In this document: one piece after another, positions 28,084-37,740 of the stretch
Layout: each line of letters starts with the position of its first letter
How positions within the stretch are numbered: position 1 is the first letter of the stretch
Made by a program: the position numbers and the translations under genes
Origin: Niallia alba
Lineage (GTDB): Bacteria; Bacillota; Bacilli; Bacillales; Cytobacillaceae
Length of the DNA stretch: 64,000 nucleotides
Direction of reading: 5' to 3'
NCBI RefSeq assembly: GCF_012933555.1
Contig: NZ_JABBPK010000001.1
Span: 4,752,001 to 4,816,000 of the forward strand
The notes under the pieces: generated by a model
What the model saw: only the letters and a program-made list of their open reading frames with translations
What the model was told of the DNA's origin: nothing
The model's database searches: none

Positions 28084-28665
28084 TTATTTATCTTCATCCT
28101 CATCATCTTCAAATTCGTCGTCTTCGTCTTCCTCTTCCTCCTCATCTTCGATTTCATATTCTTCTTCTAAATCTTCGTCGAAGTCTTCGTCTTCCTCTGA
28201 CAAATCGTCATCCAATAGATCGTCGTCTTCCTCTTCATCCAAATCGTCATCCTCATCTAGAAGTTCTTCATCATCTAGATCTGCATCAAAGTCATCGAAA
28301 TCGTCATCATCTTCCTCTAAGCTATCAAAATCATCGAAGTCATCATCGACAGCTTTTTTAGCTTTCTTCTTCTTCGGCTTTGTAACAGTTACAACGTCTT
28401 CCTCTGATTTATCTACTGGATACCATAAACGAAGTCCCCAACGATTGTCACCTAGTGATAAAAAGCGACCATCAATATTAACATCTGTATAAAATTGTGC
28501 TATTTTCTCGTTAACTTCTTCTTCACTTAGTCCTACTAACTTTGCTACTTCGTTCATTAGTTCATTAAATGCATAAGGTGTTTTGCCACCATTCATTATT
28601 TCATATGCTACATCAATTAGTGACATTTCTTTTAGTTCTTCTTTTGTGTATTTGTCAACACTCAT
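28084..28665 (-). CDS. rpoE: DNA-directed RNA polymerase delta subunit
   Basis: Gram-positive-specific RNA polymerase subunit that speeds recycling and sharpens response to initiating NTPs. 193 residues: folded N-terminal HARE-HTH domain (about 1-90, LIDVAYEIMNGGKTPYAF and RFLSLGDNRWGLRLWYP), a basic linker KPKKKKAKKA, then a long, almost wholly Asp/Glu tail (about 110-193). Next to pyrG as in B. subtilis. Confidence 0.96.
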   Translation of the reverse strand: MSVDKYTKEELKEMSLIDVAYEIMNGGKTPYAFNELMNEVAKLVGLSEEEVNEKIAQFYTDVNIDGRFLSLGDNRWGLRLWYPVDKSEEDVVTVTKPKKKKAKKAVDDDFDDFDSLEEDDDDFDDFDADLDDEELLDEDDDLDEEEDDDLLDDDLSEEDEDFDEDLEEEYEIEDEEEEEDEDDEFEDDEDEDK

Positions 28666-28909
28666 TCTTTCGCACTTCCTTTCATATTCTACTCAATCCC
28701 CTTCCTGAAAGCTTGGACCAAAATTCAGGTGGAAGTTTCATGTGTCGGGAGTTTATTATTTTTTATACATCTTATTGATCTTTTAACAAATCAATCTAAT
28801 TACCTGTCTACTTTTAGTAGGCTCATTTTAAGAAAGGAAACCTTTACTAAATAGTAAAAATACATATTCTCCATTATAAACAAATTTTAGGTGAATATGC
28901 TAGTTCTAG

Positions 28910-29113
28910 TTAAGGTTTATTTAACTTTTCTTTGAAATAGAAGGTTTCCTTCCTTTTGGTGGTTCCTTTTTGACTTGCTTGTTTATTTTTAGCTAGGCGA
29001 AAAAACAGAAGGGATAAAAGAAAAAAACCAATCGAGCCTAATTGATGCTTATAAAGAATATAAAAGATTCCTAAAAATAGGAGCAGTCCTATTAATATCA
29101 AAAGTTTCCGCAC
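28910..29113 (-). CDS. Small predicted membrane protein
   Basis: 67 codons from a GTG at 29113 with a weak ribosome site (AAAGG very close). Two hydrophobic segments (LLILIGLLLFLGIFYIL and GSIGFFLLSLLFF) followed by a basic tail. No family recognised. It lies alone upstream of rpoE on the same strand. Coding status is uncertain. Confidence 0.4.
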   Translation of the reverse strand: MRKLLILIGLLLFLGIFYILYKHQLGSIGFFLLSLLFFRLAKNKQASQKGTTKRKETFYFKEKLNKP

Positions 29114-29423
29114 CTTTCATCCATCCCAACCTAAATAATTGATTATTCTTACTTCTAGAATAACGATTGTAGCAAGTAAAGTGCAAGTCTCTTCTTTATT
29201 TTCCCCTTAAAATTATTATCACATTGAAATGAATGTGGATGAACGTTTCTAGATCCCTCTTGTTTAAGTGTTCCTCTTCTATATGAACGCTCTTCTCGTA
29301 CCTTGCTCCTCTTATTACAGCTTTCCTTATTCTTTCTCATTCAACAAAAAACAATATAATTTAAACCGAGGTATGAAAGGCATAGAATATCGGGAATACT
29401 ATCCTTTTAAGGAGGCATAGTGA
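29114..29423. other. Gap without recognisable features
   Basis: AT-rich. A minus-strand ORF of about 61 codons lacks a ribosome site and any recognisable domain. Presumably this gap holds the promoter of the phospholipase D-type gene; AAGGAGG at about 29410 serves that gene. Confidence 0.5.
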
Positions 29424-30626
29424 ATGAAGACATTCTTGATAATCATAAGTATTATTGCCATACTGATTTTCCTTCTCTTTATTGACTTCCAATTAGGAAA
29501 GAGAGCCCAGCAAAAAAAAACAGATCGAAAAAACTATCCTTTTAGATATACTAACTTTCACATTTATTCGGACGGAACAGAGTTGTTTCCAGCCCTGTTT
29601 CAGACCATTAAAGAGGCAAACAGCCATGTTCATGTCCTTTTCTATACTATTAAGACAGACAGTATTTCCACGGAGTTTCTTAACCTTTTAGAAACAAAAG
29701 CACATGAAGGAGTGGAAGTACGCCTTATTTTGGATTGGTTGGGAAGTATTAAAATACGAAAAAAAATTAGAGAGAATTTAAAAAAGGCTGGTGTTCAGTT
29801 TGCTTTTTGCCAACTCCCAACATTCCCTTACCTTTTTTATTCCTTACAAGTTAGAAACCATCGGAAAATTGCCATCATTGATGGAAAAGTTGGTTTTATG
29901 GGCGGCTTTAATATTGGCAAAGATTATATTCATGCCAACTTCAAATTAAGCCCTTGGCGTGACTATCATCTTCAATTAACTGGAGAAGGAGTTGATGACT
30001 TACAGCGGGAGTTTTTAATCGACTGGTTAAAAGCCTTTAAAGTTAATCTACTGCAAAATCCTATATATTTCCCTATGCAGCAAAAGGGAGAATCTAGACA
30101 TCAACTAATTCCTACACAAGGGGTTTATTTAGAAGAAATAATCTGTAACTTGGTCAAAAACAGCAAAAAATCGCTTTTTATCGCTACTCCTTATTTTATC
30201 CCTAGTAAGCGAATAACAGAAGAGTTAGTGAGAGCATTACATAGAAATGTTTCCATTACGATCCTTATTCCTGATAAAGCGGATCATATGCTTGTTAAAG
30301 AGGCCTCTTTTCCTTATCTACGTTCACTGATAGGAAATGGAGCAAGCGTTTATCAATATTTGAATGGCTTTTTTCATGGCAAATTAATTAATGTTGATAA
30401 TGAGATTATTATTATCGGCTCATCCAATTTTGATAGACGCAGTATCTTTTTAAATCACGAGTTGAATTGTTGCATCTATGACCCTGTATTTATTGAAAAA
30501 ATGAACAAGATTACAGAGATGGATTTACAGCAAGCAAAGGAATTATCGCTTGAGGGTTTAAATACAATCACGATGAGAAGTAAACTAAAGGAATGGGTTT
30601 CCCGTCTTTTTGCTCCCTTTTTATAA
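29424..30626 (+). CDS. ywiE: Phospholipase D-type cardiolipin synthase (YwiE-like)
   Basis: Membrane enzyme predicted to join two phosphatidylglycerols into cardiolipin. 400 residues: one N-terminal membrane helix (LIIISIIAILIFLLFIDF) and two HKD motifs, NHRKIAIIDGKVGFMGG near 150 and FHGKLINVDNEIIIIGSSN near 325. B. subtilis YwiE is about 500 residues and has two N-terminal helices, so this is a shorter form. AAGGAGG lies before the ATG. Neighbourhood with argS and ywiB supports the name. Confidence 0.85.
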   Translation: MKTFLIIISIIAILIFLLFIDFQLGKRAQQKKTDRKNYPFRYTNFHIYSDGTELFPALFQTIKEANSHVHVLFYTIKTDSISTEFLNLLETKAHEGVEVRLILDWLGSIKIRKKIRENLKKAGVQFAFCQLPTFPYLFYSLQVRNHRKIAIIDGKVGFMGGFNIGKDYIHANFKLSPWRDYHLQLTGEGVDDLQREFLIDWLKAFKVNLLQNPIYFPMQQKGESRHQLIPTQGVYLEEIICNLVKNSKKSLFIATPYFIPSKRITEELVRALHRNVSITILIPDKADHMLVKEASFPYLRSLIGNGASVYQYLNGFFHGKLINVDNEIIIIGSSNFDRRSIFLNHELNCCIYDPVFIEKMNKITEMDLQQAKELSLEGLNTITMRSKLKEWVSRLFAPFL

Positions 30627-30676
30627 AAGGACTGTTTCGTAAAGCATGCTCAGGACTCTAAATACAACAATTAATC

Positions 30677-30731
30677 ATGCTCAACTAGATGGCCGCTCAC
30701 TGGAATAGTAAGCGGCCATCTAGTTGAGCAT
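30677..30731. terminator. Terminator after ywiE
   Basis: A 21-bp perfect stem, ATGCTCAACTAGATGGCCGC plus T, pairing with its complement around a 13-base loop. It lies between ywiE and the convergent XapX gene. The T run is poor, so it may act mainly as an mRNA-stabilising or bidirectional structure. Confidence 0.65.
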
Positions 30732-30748
30732 CATATTTGCACTTCTAA

Positions 30749-30925
30749 TTATCTTTGAAAAAAGACACTGACCCACTCAAACACACGGTAACCGGCGTAT
30801 ATTCCAAAAATGCCTACAATCCCTGAAAATGCACCTGGAGCAGGTATGGGTAGTTTCAATAGCCCAAAGATGAATCCAGTTAAAAACCCAGTAAGTAAAG
30901 CAAATAGAACTAATTTCACAAGCAT
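30749..30925 (-). CDS. XapX-domain small membrane protein
   Basis: 58 residues, too short for many gene callers. Two hydrophobic segments: KLVLFALLTGFLTGFIFGLL and FSGIVGIFGIYAGYRVF, joined by KLPIPAPGA. The pattern G-L-L-K-x-P-x-P-A-P followed by a glycine-rich helix ending G-Y-R is the XapX (DUF1427) signature; function unknown. AGGAAAGGGAAG precedes the ATG at 30925. Confidence 0.8.
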   Translation of the reverse strand: MLVKLVLFALLTGFLTGFIFGLLKLPIPAPGAFSGIVGIFGIYAGYRVFEWVSVFFQR

Positions 30926-30997
30926 CTTCCCTTTCCTGAAGTAGATGCTTTTTATTATTCTAAAAGATGATTAGAAATATCCAATGATTTCTTTATA

Positions 30998-31230
30998 AAA
31001 AAAGGAAGTTGGGACATAAGTATTTTCAACCAAATAACCCCGAACGATTATACGTACATGCTAAGAAGAGTTCGTATGATTGTTTAGGCTTTTATTCATT
31101 TTAAGAAAGAAGGTTTGTGGTCATCACCCGCAGACTGAATACACTTCGCTTTCCACGGGGCGAGCGCCACGGAAAGCGAACCCCTGGAGCGGTGAGCAAC
31201 CTCCCTATTCAAAGGGACTAATAAATATGC
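30998..31230. repeat. Diverged fragments of the nested-palindrome repeat
   Basis: The left part (TTGGGACATAAGTATTTTCA through CGAACGATTATACG) is nearly identical, inverted, to 50938-51048. The right part (GAATACACTTCGCTTTCCAC and GCGAGC) matches the core of the repeats at 33558 and 35309. A minus-strand ORF here is repeat-derived. The remaining gap to argS holds its terminator. Confidence 0.7.
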
Positions 31231-31278
31231 TATATACAAACTTCTTTTTTTAAAATTTAGGGGTTTCTCTACAGTCTG

Positions 31279-31308
31279 AGAGGAGAGCATTACTTTATGC
31301 TCTCCTCT
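31279..31308 (-). terminator. Terminator after argS
   Basis: AGAGGAGAGCAT-TACTTT-ATGCTCTCCTCT, a 12-bp perfect stem 10 bp past the argS stop. Confidence 0.8.
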
Positions 31309-31317
31309 CTAAATTAA

Positions 31318-32988
31318 TTACATTTTTTCTGGTGCAGATACGCCGATTAGGGCTAAGGCGTTTCTTAACGTTATTTGCGTTGCTTGAATTAATGCTAGAC
31401 GTGCCTTCGTTCTCTCTAAATTGTCTACATCCAATACTTTTTCTGCGTTATAGAAGCTATGGAAAGTAGATGCTAAGTCGTAAATATAATTTGTAATACG
31501 GTGTGGCATTCTCTTTAATGCCGCTTCTCCTACTGCTTGCGGGAATTCTCCTAGTTTTTTCAATAAGTCAAATTCTTTTTCTGCAGTAATTAACGCAGCG
31601 TTCAATTCATCGCCAGGCTCGATTCCTTGTTCTTTCCCTTGTCTAAGGATACTGGAAATACGGGCATGCGCGTATTGGGCATAATATACTGGGTTTTCAT
31701 TGGATTGCGATACAGCAAGATCTAGATCAAAATCTAAATGCGTATCCGCACTTCTCATTGCAAAGAAGTAACGAGTTGCATCTAAGCCTACTTCTTCCAC
31801 TAAATCTCTCATTGTAACAGCTTTACCAGTACGCTTACTCATCTTCATTTTTTCACCATTCTTATATAGATGAACAAGCTGAATAATTTCAACCTCTAAA
31901 GCATCTTTGTCATATCCTAATGCTTGAATTGCAGCTTTCATACGAGGGATATAACCATGATGGTCTGCACCCCAAATATTAATAAGCTTTTCAAAACCTC
32001 TATCTAGTTTATCTTTATGATAAGCAATGTCTGGTAATAAATAAGTAAACGAACCATCATTTTTAATAAGAACACGGTCTTTGTCATCTTCGAAATCAGT
32101 AGAACGTAGCCATGTCGCTCCATCCAACTCAAAAATATAGCCATTTTCTCTTAATTTGTTTAGGGCAATATCAATCTTTCCATTTTGATAAAGAGACGTT
32201 TCGGAGAACCACACATCAAATTTCACACGGAAATCTTCTAAATCCTGCTTTAATTTAGCCATTTCATATTTCAGACCGTAGTCACGGAAAAAATCAAAAC
32301 GTTCTTGCTCCGAAACATGGACATACTTATCGCCATATTCCTCTGCTAGCTCTTTCCCAATTCCGATAATGTCTTCTCCATGATAGCCATCTTGCGGCAT
32401 TTCTTTTTCCATTCCTAATGCTTGGAAATATCGTGCTTCTACAGATAATGCCAAGTTGTTAATTTGGTTACCAGCATCATTAATATAGTATTCTCTTGAT
32501 ACGCTATAACCAGCTTTATCTAAAATATTGCATAGGGAATCTCCTACTGCTGCCCCACGCGCATGTCCTAAATGAAGATCTCCAGTAGGGTTTGCAGAAA
32601 CAAACTCCACTTGCACTTTTTCATTGTTTCCAACTGTTGTTTGTCCATATTGCTCTCCTGCTTTAAGAATAGTTGGAATTAAATCAGTTAGATAGCTGTT
32701 ATCCATATAAAAATTAATGAAGCCAGGTCCTGCTATCTCTACTTTTTTAATAGAAGCTTTCGTTTGATCGAAATTGTCAATAATAGCCTCTGCAATTATA
32801 CGTGGTGCTTTCTTTGCGACTCTCGTTAATTGCATCGCCATATTAGTAGAATAATCACCATGTGCTTTGTCCTTTGGTAATTCCAATATCACTTCTGGAA
32901 TTTGTTCTTCTGCTGCTAACCCAGCTTTTATCACACTTTGTTTAATTTCTTCCTTTAGCTTGTCCTTTATTTGATCTACAATATTCAT
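31318..32988 (-). CDS. argS: Arginyl-tRNA synthetase
   Basis: Class I synthetase charging tRNA-Arg. 556 residues: N-terminal Add1 domain (1-110), the HIGH-type motif as HLGH in [17 protein letters not shown], the KMSKS-type MKMSKRTGK, and a C-terminal DALR anticodon-binding domain (about 435-556). It directly follows the ywiB-like gene by 2 bp, so the two are co-transcribed, as in B. subtilis. Confidence 0.98.
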   Translation of the reverse strand: MNIVDQIKDKLKEEIKQSVIKAGLAAEEQIPEVILELPKDKAHGDYSTNMAMQLTRVAKKAPRIIAEAIIDNFDQTKASIKKVEIAGPGFINFYMDNSYLTDLIPTILKAGEQYGQTTVGNNEKVQVEFVSANPTGDLHLGHARGAAVGDSLCNILDKAGYSVSREYYINDAGNQINNLALSVEARYFQALGMEKEMPQDGYHGEDIIGIGKELAEEYGDKYVHVSEQERFDFFRDYGLKYEMAKLKQDLEDFRVKFDVWFSETSLYQNGKIDIALNKLRENGYIFELDGATWLRSTDFEDDKDRVLIKNDGSFTYLLPDIAYHKDKLDRGFEKLINIWGADHHGYIPRMKAAIQALGYDKDALEVEIIQLVHLYKNGEKMKMSKRTGKAVTMRDLVEEVGLDATRYFFAMRSADTHLDFDLDLAVSQSNENPVYYAQYAHARISSILRQGKEQGIEPGDELNAALITAEKEFDLLKKLGEFPQAVGEAALKRMPHRITNYIYDLASTFHSFYNAEKVLDVDNLERTKARLALIQATQITLRNALALIGVSAPEKM

Positions 32989-32990
32989 TC

Positions 32991-33443
32991 TTACTCTGTC
33001 TCCTCCTTAAATGAAATAGTCATATGATAGGTCCCATTATTGCTACCCTGCATCTTTAGATCATATAAAATATCTAAAGAACCTGTTGTTCTGTACTGTT
33101 CTATTTCTAATGCTAGCCTTTTTGTATCTGTAATTAGTTGAAAAACACCGTATGGACTTTCATAACTGCCGATTTTCTGTTTATTAATTAGAAAAGGGAG
33201 TCGCATTTTTACCGCTCCACTTCGAAGGATTAATCCTTCCTTTTCTGTGACTTTAATAATTGTTTTAATGGTGCCTTCTTCTATGATTTCTTCATATTTT
33301 ATATATTTACTAGTATCTTTTTCTAAGTATTGACCAAACCCAATCCACTCAATACTTTCTTTATTTTTCCCATTATATATATGTGTTGTAACATGTAATT
33401 TTACAGGCACCTGTTGCGCTGATGGTTGAGACAACGACAACAC
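32991..33443 (-). CDS. ywiB: DUF1934 family protein YwiB
   Basis: A lipocalin-like beta-barrel protein of unknown function. About 150 residues: [11 protein letters not shown] strand, ITEV-type central strands ([24 protein letters not shown]) and the end [10 protein letters not shown]. The start is unclear: GTG at 33443 and TTGs at 33440 and 33434 all lie within reach of AAAGGAAG; homologues begin close to the VPVKLHV strand. It lies 2 bp before argS. Confidence 0.82.
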   Translation of the reverse strand: MLSLSQPSAQQVPVKLHVTTHIYNGKNKESIEWIGFGQYLEKDTSKYIKYEEIIEEGTIKTIIKVTEKEGLILRSGAVKMRLPFLINKQKIGSYESPYGVFQLITDTKRLALEIEQYRTTGSLDILYDLKMQGSNNGTYHMTISFKEETE

Positions 33444-33557
33444 TTCCTTTTCATTTTACTGTGTAACTTTATAAGTATAAATTTTTTGAGGGGGAAGTGC
33501 AAGATGGTTCGACAAATGATGCGCATATAATAAATTTAATCATTGTTTAAGAATGAT

Positions 33558-33934
33558 AAAGAGGATGGGACATATCTAAATAGATACTTTGTAAAGATGA
33601 ACAATCTCTAGTTTAGCTAGTATATAGCTGCTGCTTTTGCATACTTTTTACAATAGGAAATATAATTAGTTGGTTAAACAGAGCAGCCGGAATACACGTA
33701 GACTCCTGTGGGATTAGCGAGACAGTCTGAGACCCCGGAGGCGAAGCTGAGGAGGCTCAGCGCGAGCCCCACGGAAAGCGAAGTGTATTCCGGGTGCGGG
33801 GAATCGCACCAAACTTCATGGAAACATCCTTTTAAAAACAAATAAAAAACCAAACAATTATACGGACTCTCATAAGCGTCTTCGTATAATTGTTCGGATT
33901 TATCCTTGGCTGGAATACTTTTGTCCCAGCCCCT
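33558..33934. repeat. ~377-bp nested-palindrome repeat, first full copy
   Basis: The outer ends AAAGAGGATGGGACATA and GTCCCAGCCCC are roughly inverted. The middle holds GGAATACACGTAGACTCC answered by GGAAAGCGAAGTGTATTCC, and a right-hand hairpin CGTATAATTGTTCGG. It is about 90% identical by eye to 35309-35695. It lies between ywiB and the L,D-transpeptidase gene, whose 3' end it touches. No gene is carried; ORFs inside are palindrome artefacts. Confidence 0.85.
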
Positions 33935-33940
33935 TCATTT

Positions 33941-35041
33941 TTAATAGTTATTTAACTCTTTAATTGGTGTTTGTATAATTACCGGGTTTTTAGAAGGATC
34001 TAACCATTTTAGAATCTTCACTACATTTGCTTCTGATGTTGCCGTACATCCAAGGGTGTAACTATTCCCAATGTGGAAAAAGATTGCACTTCCTTTGTTT
34101 GGAATGCGTTTTGTGTTGTAGTCAATGACAAAACCATATTTATATGCCGGCACATTCATATTTTCTGCACTCTTCCACTGACCGCTAGTTTTCTTTTTAG
34201 ACTGCCACGTGTTATAGAGCTTAGATTTTGGATCATCTACCCATACATCGTCATTGGTAATTTTTCGATAAGATAATTTTGTTCCAGGGTTCTTTTCTGT
34301 ACCGAAAGCTGTCCCTATTGTAAATTTCCCAATGGGTGACTTTTTACCGCCTTCACTCATATTTGATGTAAATCCATATTTACCGATGTGTCCAGCTGTA
34401 GTTAGAACTGGAACCCATTCTCCTTTTGTATTCTTTTCAAATGTGCGAATTTCAGCAGAGGATGTATTATAACCATTTGATGTTACAAGAATCAATTGCT
34501 TATTTTTCCCCACTGTTTTTAGACCTGCTGCCAAATTTTTTGGTGCAGCTGGCTTTTTTGTTGTTAGATATTTACTCGAAACCCAGCCTGTTTTAGTGCC
34601 TACCGTTACTTTGCTCCAAGAGCCCTTTGTTTGCGATACTTTTAAAGATTGATTCTTTTTGACTGTTGTAATTACTTTGTAAGTGGTACCTGCACCACTT
34701 CTCACATTTAACGTACTTGCTGTGACATACATCGTTTTCGTCGTTGTTGCCGCTTTTGCTGCCGGCTTCTTTGTTGTTAAATATTTATTGGATGCCCAGC
34801 CTGTTTTCTTTCCAACTGTCACCTTATCCCAAGACCCTTTTGTTTGGGTTACTGTTACAGCCTGATTTTTCTTTACCGTCGTTACTACTTTGAACGAGGT
34901 ACCAGCTCCACTTCTTATATTAAGGGAACTTGCTGTAACATATTTCGTTTTTTTGCTGGCAGCTTGCACTGTATTTGCCGAATGAAAGCCTGCAAATAAT
35001 ACTATGATCCCTATTAATACGACAAAAATCTTTTTACTCAT
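33941..35041 (-). CDS. Secreted SH3b-SH3b-L,D-transpeptidase
   Basis: 366 residues from the ATG at 35041 (GGGAGAAGG upstream). Signal peptide ending near VQA-A (about residue 27), two bacterial SH3 domains (about 30-90 and 103-165; YVTASSLNIRSGAGTSFKVV and a near copy) that likely bind peptidoglycan, then a YkuD-type L,D-transpeptidase domain (about 185-360). The catalytic Cys is in SYTLGCTATSE with His in FFHIG. Predicted to crosslink or edit cell wall stem peptides outside the membrane. The TLGCTA form differs from the usual G-C-I/V-R motif and is typical of a sub-branch. Confidence 0.88.
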   Translation of the reverse strand: MSKKIFVVLIGIIVLFAGFHSANTVQAASKKTKYVTASSLNIRSGAGTSFKVVTTVKKNQAVTVTQTKGSWDKVTVGKKTGWASNKYLTTKKPAAKAATTTKTMYVTASTLNVRSGAGTTYKVITTVKKNQSLKVSQTKGSWSKVTVGTKTGWVSSKYLTTKKPAAPKNLAAGLKTVGKNKQLILVTSNGYNTSSAEIRTFEKNTKGEWVPVLTTAGHIGKYGFTSNMSEGGKKSPIGKFTIGTAFGTEKNPGTKLSYRKITNDDVWVDDPKSKLYNTWQSKKKTSGQWKSAENMNVPAYKYGFVIDYNTKRIPNKGSAIFFHIGNSYTLGCTATSEANVVKILKWLDPSKNPVIIQTPIKELNNY

Positions 35042-35308
35042 TTTATTCCTTCTCCCTATGTAAATGTCATGCTCCATCTTATTTTACATATAAAAATTGC
35101 AGCAAAAATGGTTCATATAAAGTTTATCAGATGATTATTTCAGTTTCTTAAAAAGCAGATTACAAAGCAACTATATTTCCATTGCCAGTTACTAGTATGG
35201 ATCCCTTTCATCATAACTCAGCTTTTTCATTATTTTCTATATTTTAACATATATACAAAGCATTTTTCCTAGGAATTTCTAGAATCTATTTATTAAACCA
35301 GAGTCCAC

Positions 35309-35695
35309 AAAAAAGAGGATGGGACATAACTAAATAGATACTCTGTAAAGACGAACAATTTCTAATATAGCTAGTAAATAGCGGCTGCTTTCGCATACTT
35401 TTTACAAGAGGAAATATAATTAGTTGGAAAAACAGAGCAGCCGGAATACACGAAGACTCCTATGGGATTAGCGAGACAGTCTGAGACCCTGCAGGCCACA
35501 GGCCGAAGCGGCTCAGCGCGAGCCCCATGGAAAGCGAAGTGTATTCCGGCTGCGGGGAATCGCACCAAACTTCATGGAAACATCCTTTGAAAAACAAATA
35601 AAAGCCCGAACAATTATACGGAACATTCATTAGCATCTTCGTATAATTGTTCGGAATTATCCTTGGCTGGAATACTTATGTCCCAGCCTCTTTTT
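35309..35695. repeat. ~387-bp nested-palindrome repeat, second full copy
   Basis: The ends AAAAAAGAGGATGGGACATA and TATGTCCCAGCCTCTTTTT form a clear inverted pair. The core has GAATACACGAAGACTCC against GGAAAGCGAAGTGTATTC, and GCCCGAACAATTATACGG against CGTATAATTGTTCGG. It lies between the L,D-transpeptidase gene and speB, ending 19 bp from the speB stop; the right arm with its T run may serve as the speB terminator. Confidence 0.85.
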
Positions 35696-35714
35696 AGGAC
35701 TATCTATGAAATGA

Positions 35715-36587
35715 TCATTTTACGAATCCTAAGATCATTTCACGGATTAATTTACTAGCTGTATTTGCCGTTTGCTCAGATGGGTCATAAATTGGTGCTA
35801 CTTCTACCAAATCTGCCCCAACTACTTGAACATTGGAGCGTGCAATTTCGTGAATAGACGCTAATAATTCTTTTGATGTAATTCCCCCTGCATCTACTGT
35901 ACCAGTACCTGGCGCATGTGCTGGGTCTAATACATCAATATCAATTGTTACATATACAGGTCTGCCTGCAAGTGTTGGCAAGATTTCTTTTAAAGGCTCT
36001 AGCACTTCAAACTTAGAAATATGCATGCCAACTTCTTTTGCCCATTGGAACTCCTCTTTCATTCCAGAGCGGATACCAAAAGAATAAACATTCTTTGGGC
36101 CAATTAAATTTGCTACTTTTTTGATTGGTGTCGAATGAGATAGCGGCTCCCCCTCATACTCATCACGAAGATCTGTATGAGCATCCATATGTATGATTGC
36201 TAAATCTGGATATTTTTTATACATTGCTTGGAATACGCCCCAAGATACTAAGTGCTCTCCACCCATTCCAAGTGGGAATTTATTATCTCCTAATACTTTG
36301 TCCACAAATTCTTCGATCATATCTAAGCTTCGCTGTGGATTTCCAAATGGCAACGGGATATCTCCCGCATCAAAGTATTTTACCTCTTCCAGCTCTCTAT
36401 CTAAATATGGACTGTATTCTTCTAAGCCAACCGAAACCTCGCGAATTCGGGCAGGGCCAAAACGGGACCCAGGGCGGAAGCTAACAGTCCAATCCATTGG
36501 CATACCGTACAATACTACTTGGCTTTCTTCATAATTTGGAAAACTTTTTATAAATACATTTCCTGAATATGATTCATCAAAACGCAT
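35715..36587 (-). CDS. speB: Agmatinase
   Basis: Hydrolyses agmatine to putrescine and urea. 290 residues of the ureohydrolase fold with the manganese ligands in GGEHLVSWG, IHMDAHTDLRDEY and VTIDIDVLDPAHAPGTGT. AAAGGAGTG precedes the ATG. speE lies 37 bp upstream, so putrescine made here and spermidine synthesis are linked. Confidence 0.96.
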   Translation of the reverse strand: MRFDESYSGNVFIKSFPNYEESQVVLYGMPMDWTVSFRPGSRFGPARIREVSVGLEEYSPYLDRELEEVKYFDAGDIPLPFGNPQRSLDMIEEFVDKVLGDNKFPLGMGGEHLVSWGVFQAMYKKYPDLAIIHMDAHTDLRDEYEGEPLSHSTPIKKVANLIGPKNVYSFGIRSGMKEEFQWAKEVGMHISKFEVLEPLKEILPTLAGRPVYVTIDIDVLDPAHAPGTGTVDAGGITSKELLASIHEIARSNVQVVGADLVEVAPIYDPSEQTANTASKLIREMILGFVK

Positions 36588-36624
36588 TGGTAATCACTCC
36601 TTTTTTATTCAAAACAGCTTAAAT

Positions 36625-37470
36625 CTAAATTGATTCACTATCCCCTTCACAAAGATCTTGAACAAACTTCGGTAGAATAAAGGCCGCTTTGTGTAAGTCT
36701 TTCGTGTAATACTTGGTTTCTATTGAATGGAAACGGCTCTCTGGCACTTGTAAGGGATCATATTGCTTTGATCCAATTGTGAACGCCCACATTCCGCTTG
36801 GATATGTCGGTATATTAGCGATATATAATCTGGTTATTGGAAATATTTCTTTTACATCTCTTTGTACGGAGCGAATAAGCTCTCCTTTAAACCATGGGTT
36901 GTCCGATTGAGCAACGAAAAGTCCATCATCCTTTAAAGCTTTTGCTATCCCAGCATAGAAGCCTTTTGTAAACAGATTAACAGCAGGTCCCACTGGTTCT
37001 GTGGAATCTACCATAATTACATCATAGACCTTTTCACTTTTGGCAATATGCATAAAGCCATCACCTACTTGCACATCCACTCTTGGGTCATCCAGCTTTC
37101 CAGCTATCTCTGGTAGAAACTGCTTACTATATTCAATTACTTTACCATCAATATCAACAAGCGTCGCCTTTTTAACACTTGAATGCTTTAATACTTCCCG
37201 AATAACTCCGCCATCACCGCCGCCAACTACAAGAATATGCTCAGGTTTCGGGTGAGTAAATAATGGAATATGTGCTACCATTTCATGATAAACAAATTCA
37301 TCTCTGGTAGAAGTCATCACCATATCATCCAATAACAGCATATTTCCCCACTCTTCTGTCTCTACCATCTCCAACTTTTGAAACGGTGTCTGTTCTGTAT
37401 GTAATGTACGTTTGATTTTCATTGTAATTCCAAAATTATCAGTCTGCTTTTCTGTAAACCAAATTCCCAT
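36625..37470 (-). CDS. speE: Spermidine synthase
   Basis: Aminopropyl transferase converting putrescine to spermidine. 281 residues from the ATG at 37470 (GGAGG eight bases upstream; five more codons are open). Motifs: [32 protein letters not shown] for decarboxylated SAM binding, and [12 protein letters not shown] with the catalytic Asp. First gene of the speE-speB pair. Confidence 0.96.
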   Translation of the reverse strand: MGIWFTEKQTDNFGITMKIKRTLHTEQTPFQKLEMVETEEWGNMLLLDDMVMTSTRDEFVYHEMVAHIPLFTHPKPEHILVVGGGDGGVIREVLKHSSVKKATLVDIDGKVIEYSKQFLPEIAGKLDDPRVDVQVGDGFMHIAKSEKVYDVIMVDSTEPVGPAVNLFTKGFYAGIAKALKDDGLFVAQSDNPWFKGELIRSVQRDVKEIFPITRLYIANIPTYPSGMWAFTIGSKQYDPLQVPESRFHSIETKYYTKDLHKAAFILPKFVQDLCEGDSESI

Positions 37471-37740
37471 TTTCATATCCTCCATTCATTTGATTAGTTA
37501 AAGCAATCAAAAAAGAAACATTTCTAATGAAAACAATCTTCTTTTTATACTTCCCAATCAAACAAATAACAAACACGAAAAAAGTATAGTGGATATTCGT
37601 AAAAATGCAAAGAATTTTTTTATATTCCATGATAAAAATGTTTAAAACACCAATCTTTACCACATACTAGTGCTATCTATTTTCGTTTCGTTTCATAACG
37701 ATAAAAAACAAAGAAATTTCTACTTAGGAGGTGTCATGTA

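Noticed and set aside
29155-29340. Minus-strand 61-codon ORF, Lys/Arg/Glu-rich
   Set aside because: No ribosome site and no family; composition typical of noncoding AT-rich DNA read in a stop-poor frame.
31096-31290. Minus-strand 64-codon ORF before argS
   Set aside because: It lies in a fragment of the nested-palindrome repeat; the sequence is the usual read-through of that repeat.
35371-35568. Minus-strand 65-codon ORF
   Set aside because: It is fully inside the second full copy of the nested-palindrome repeat.
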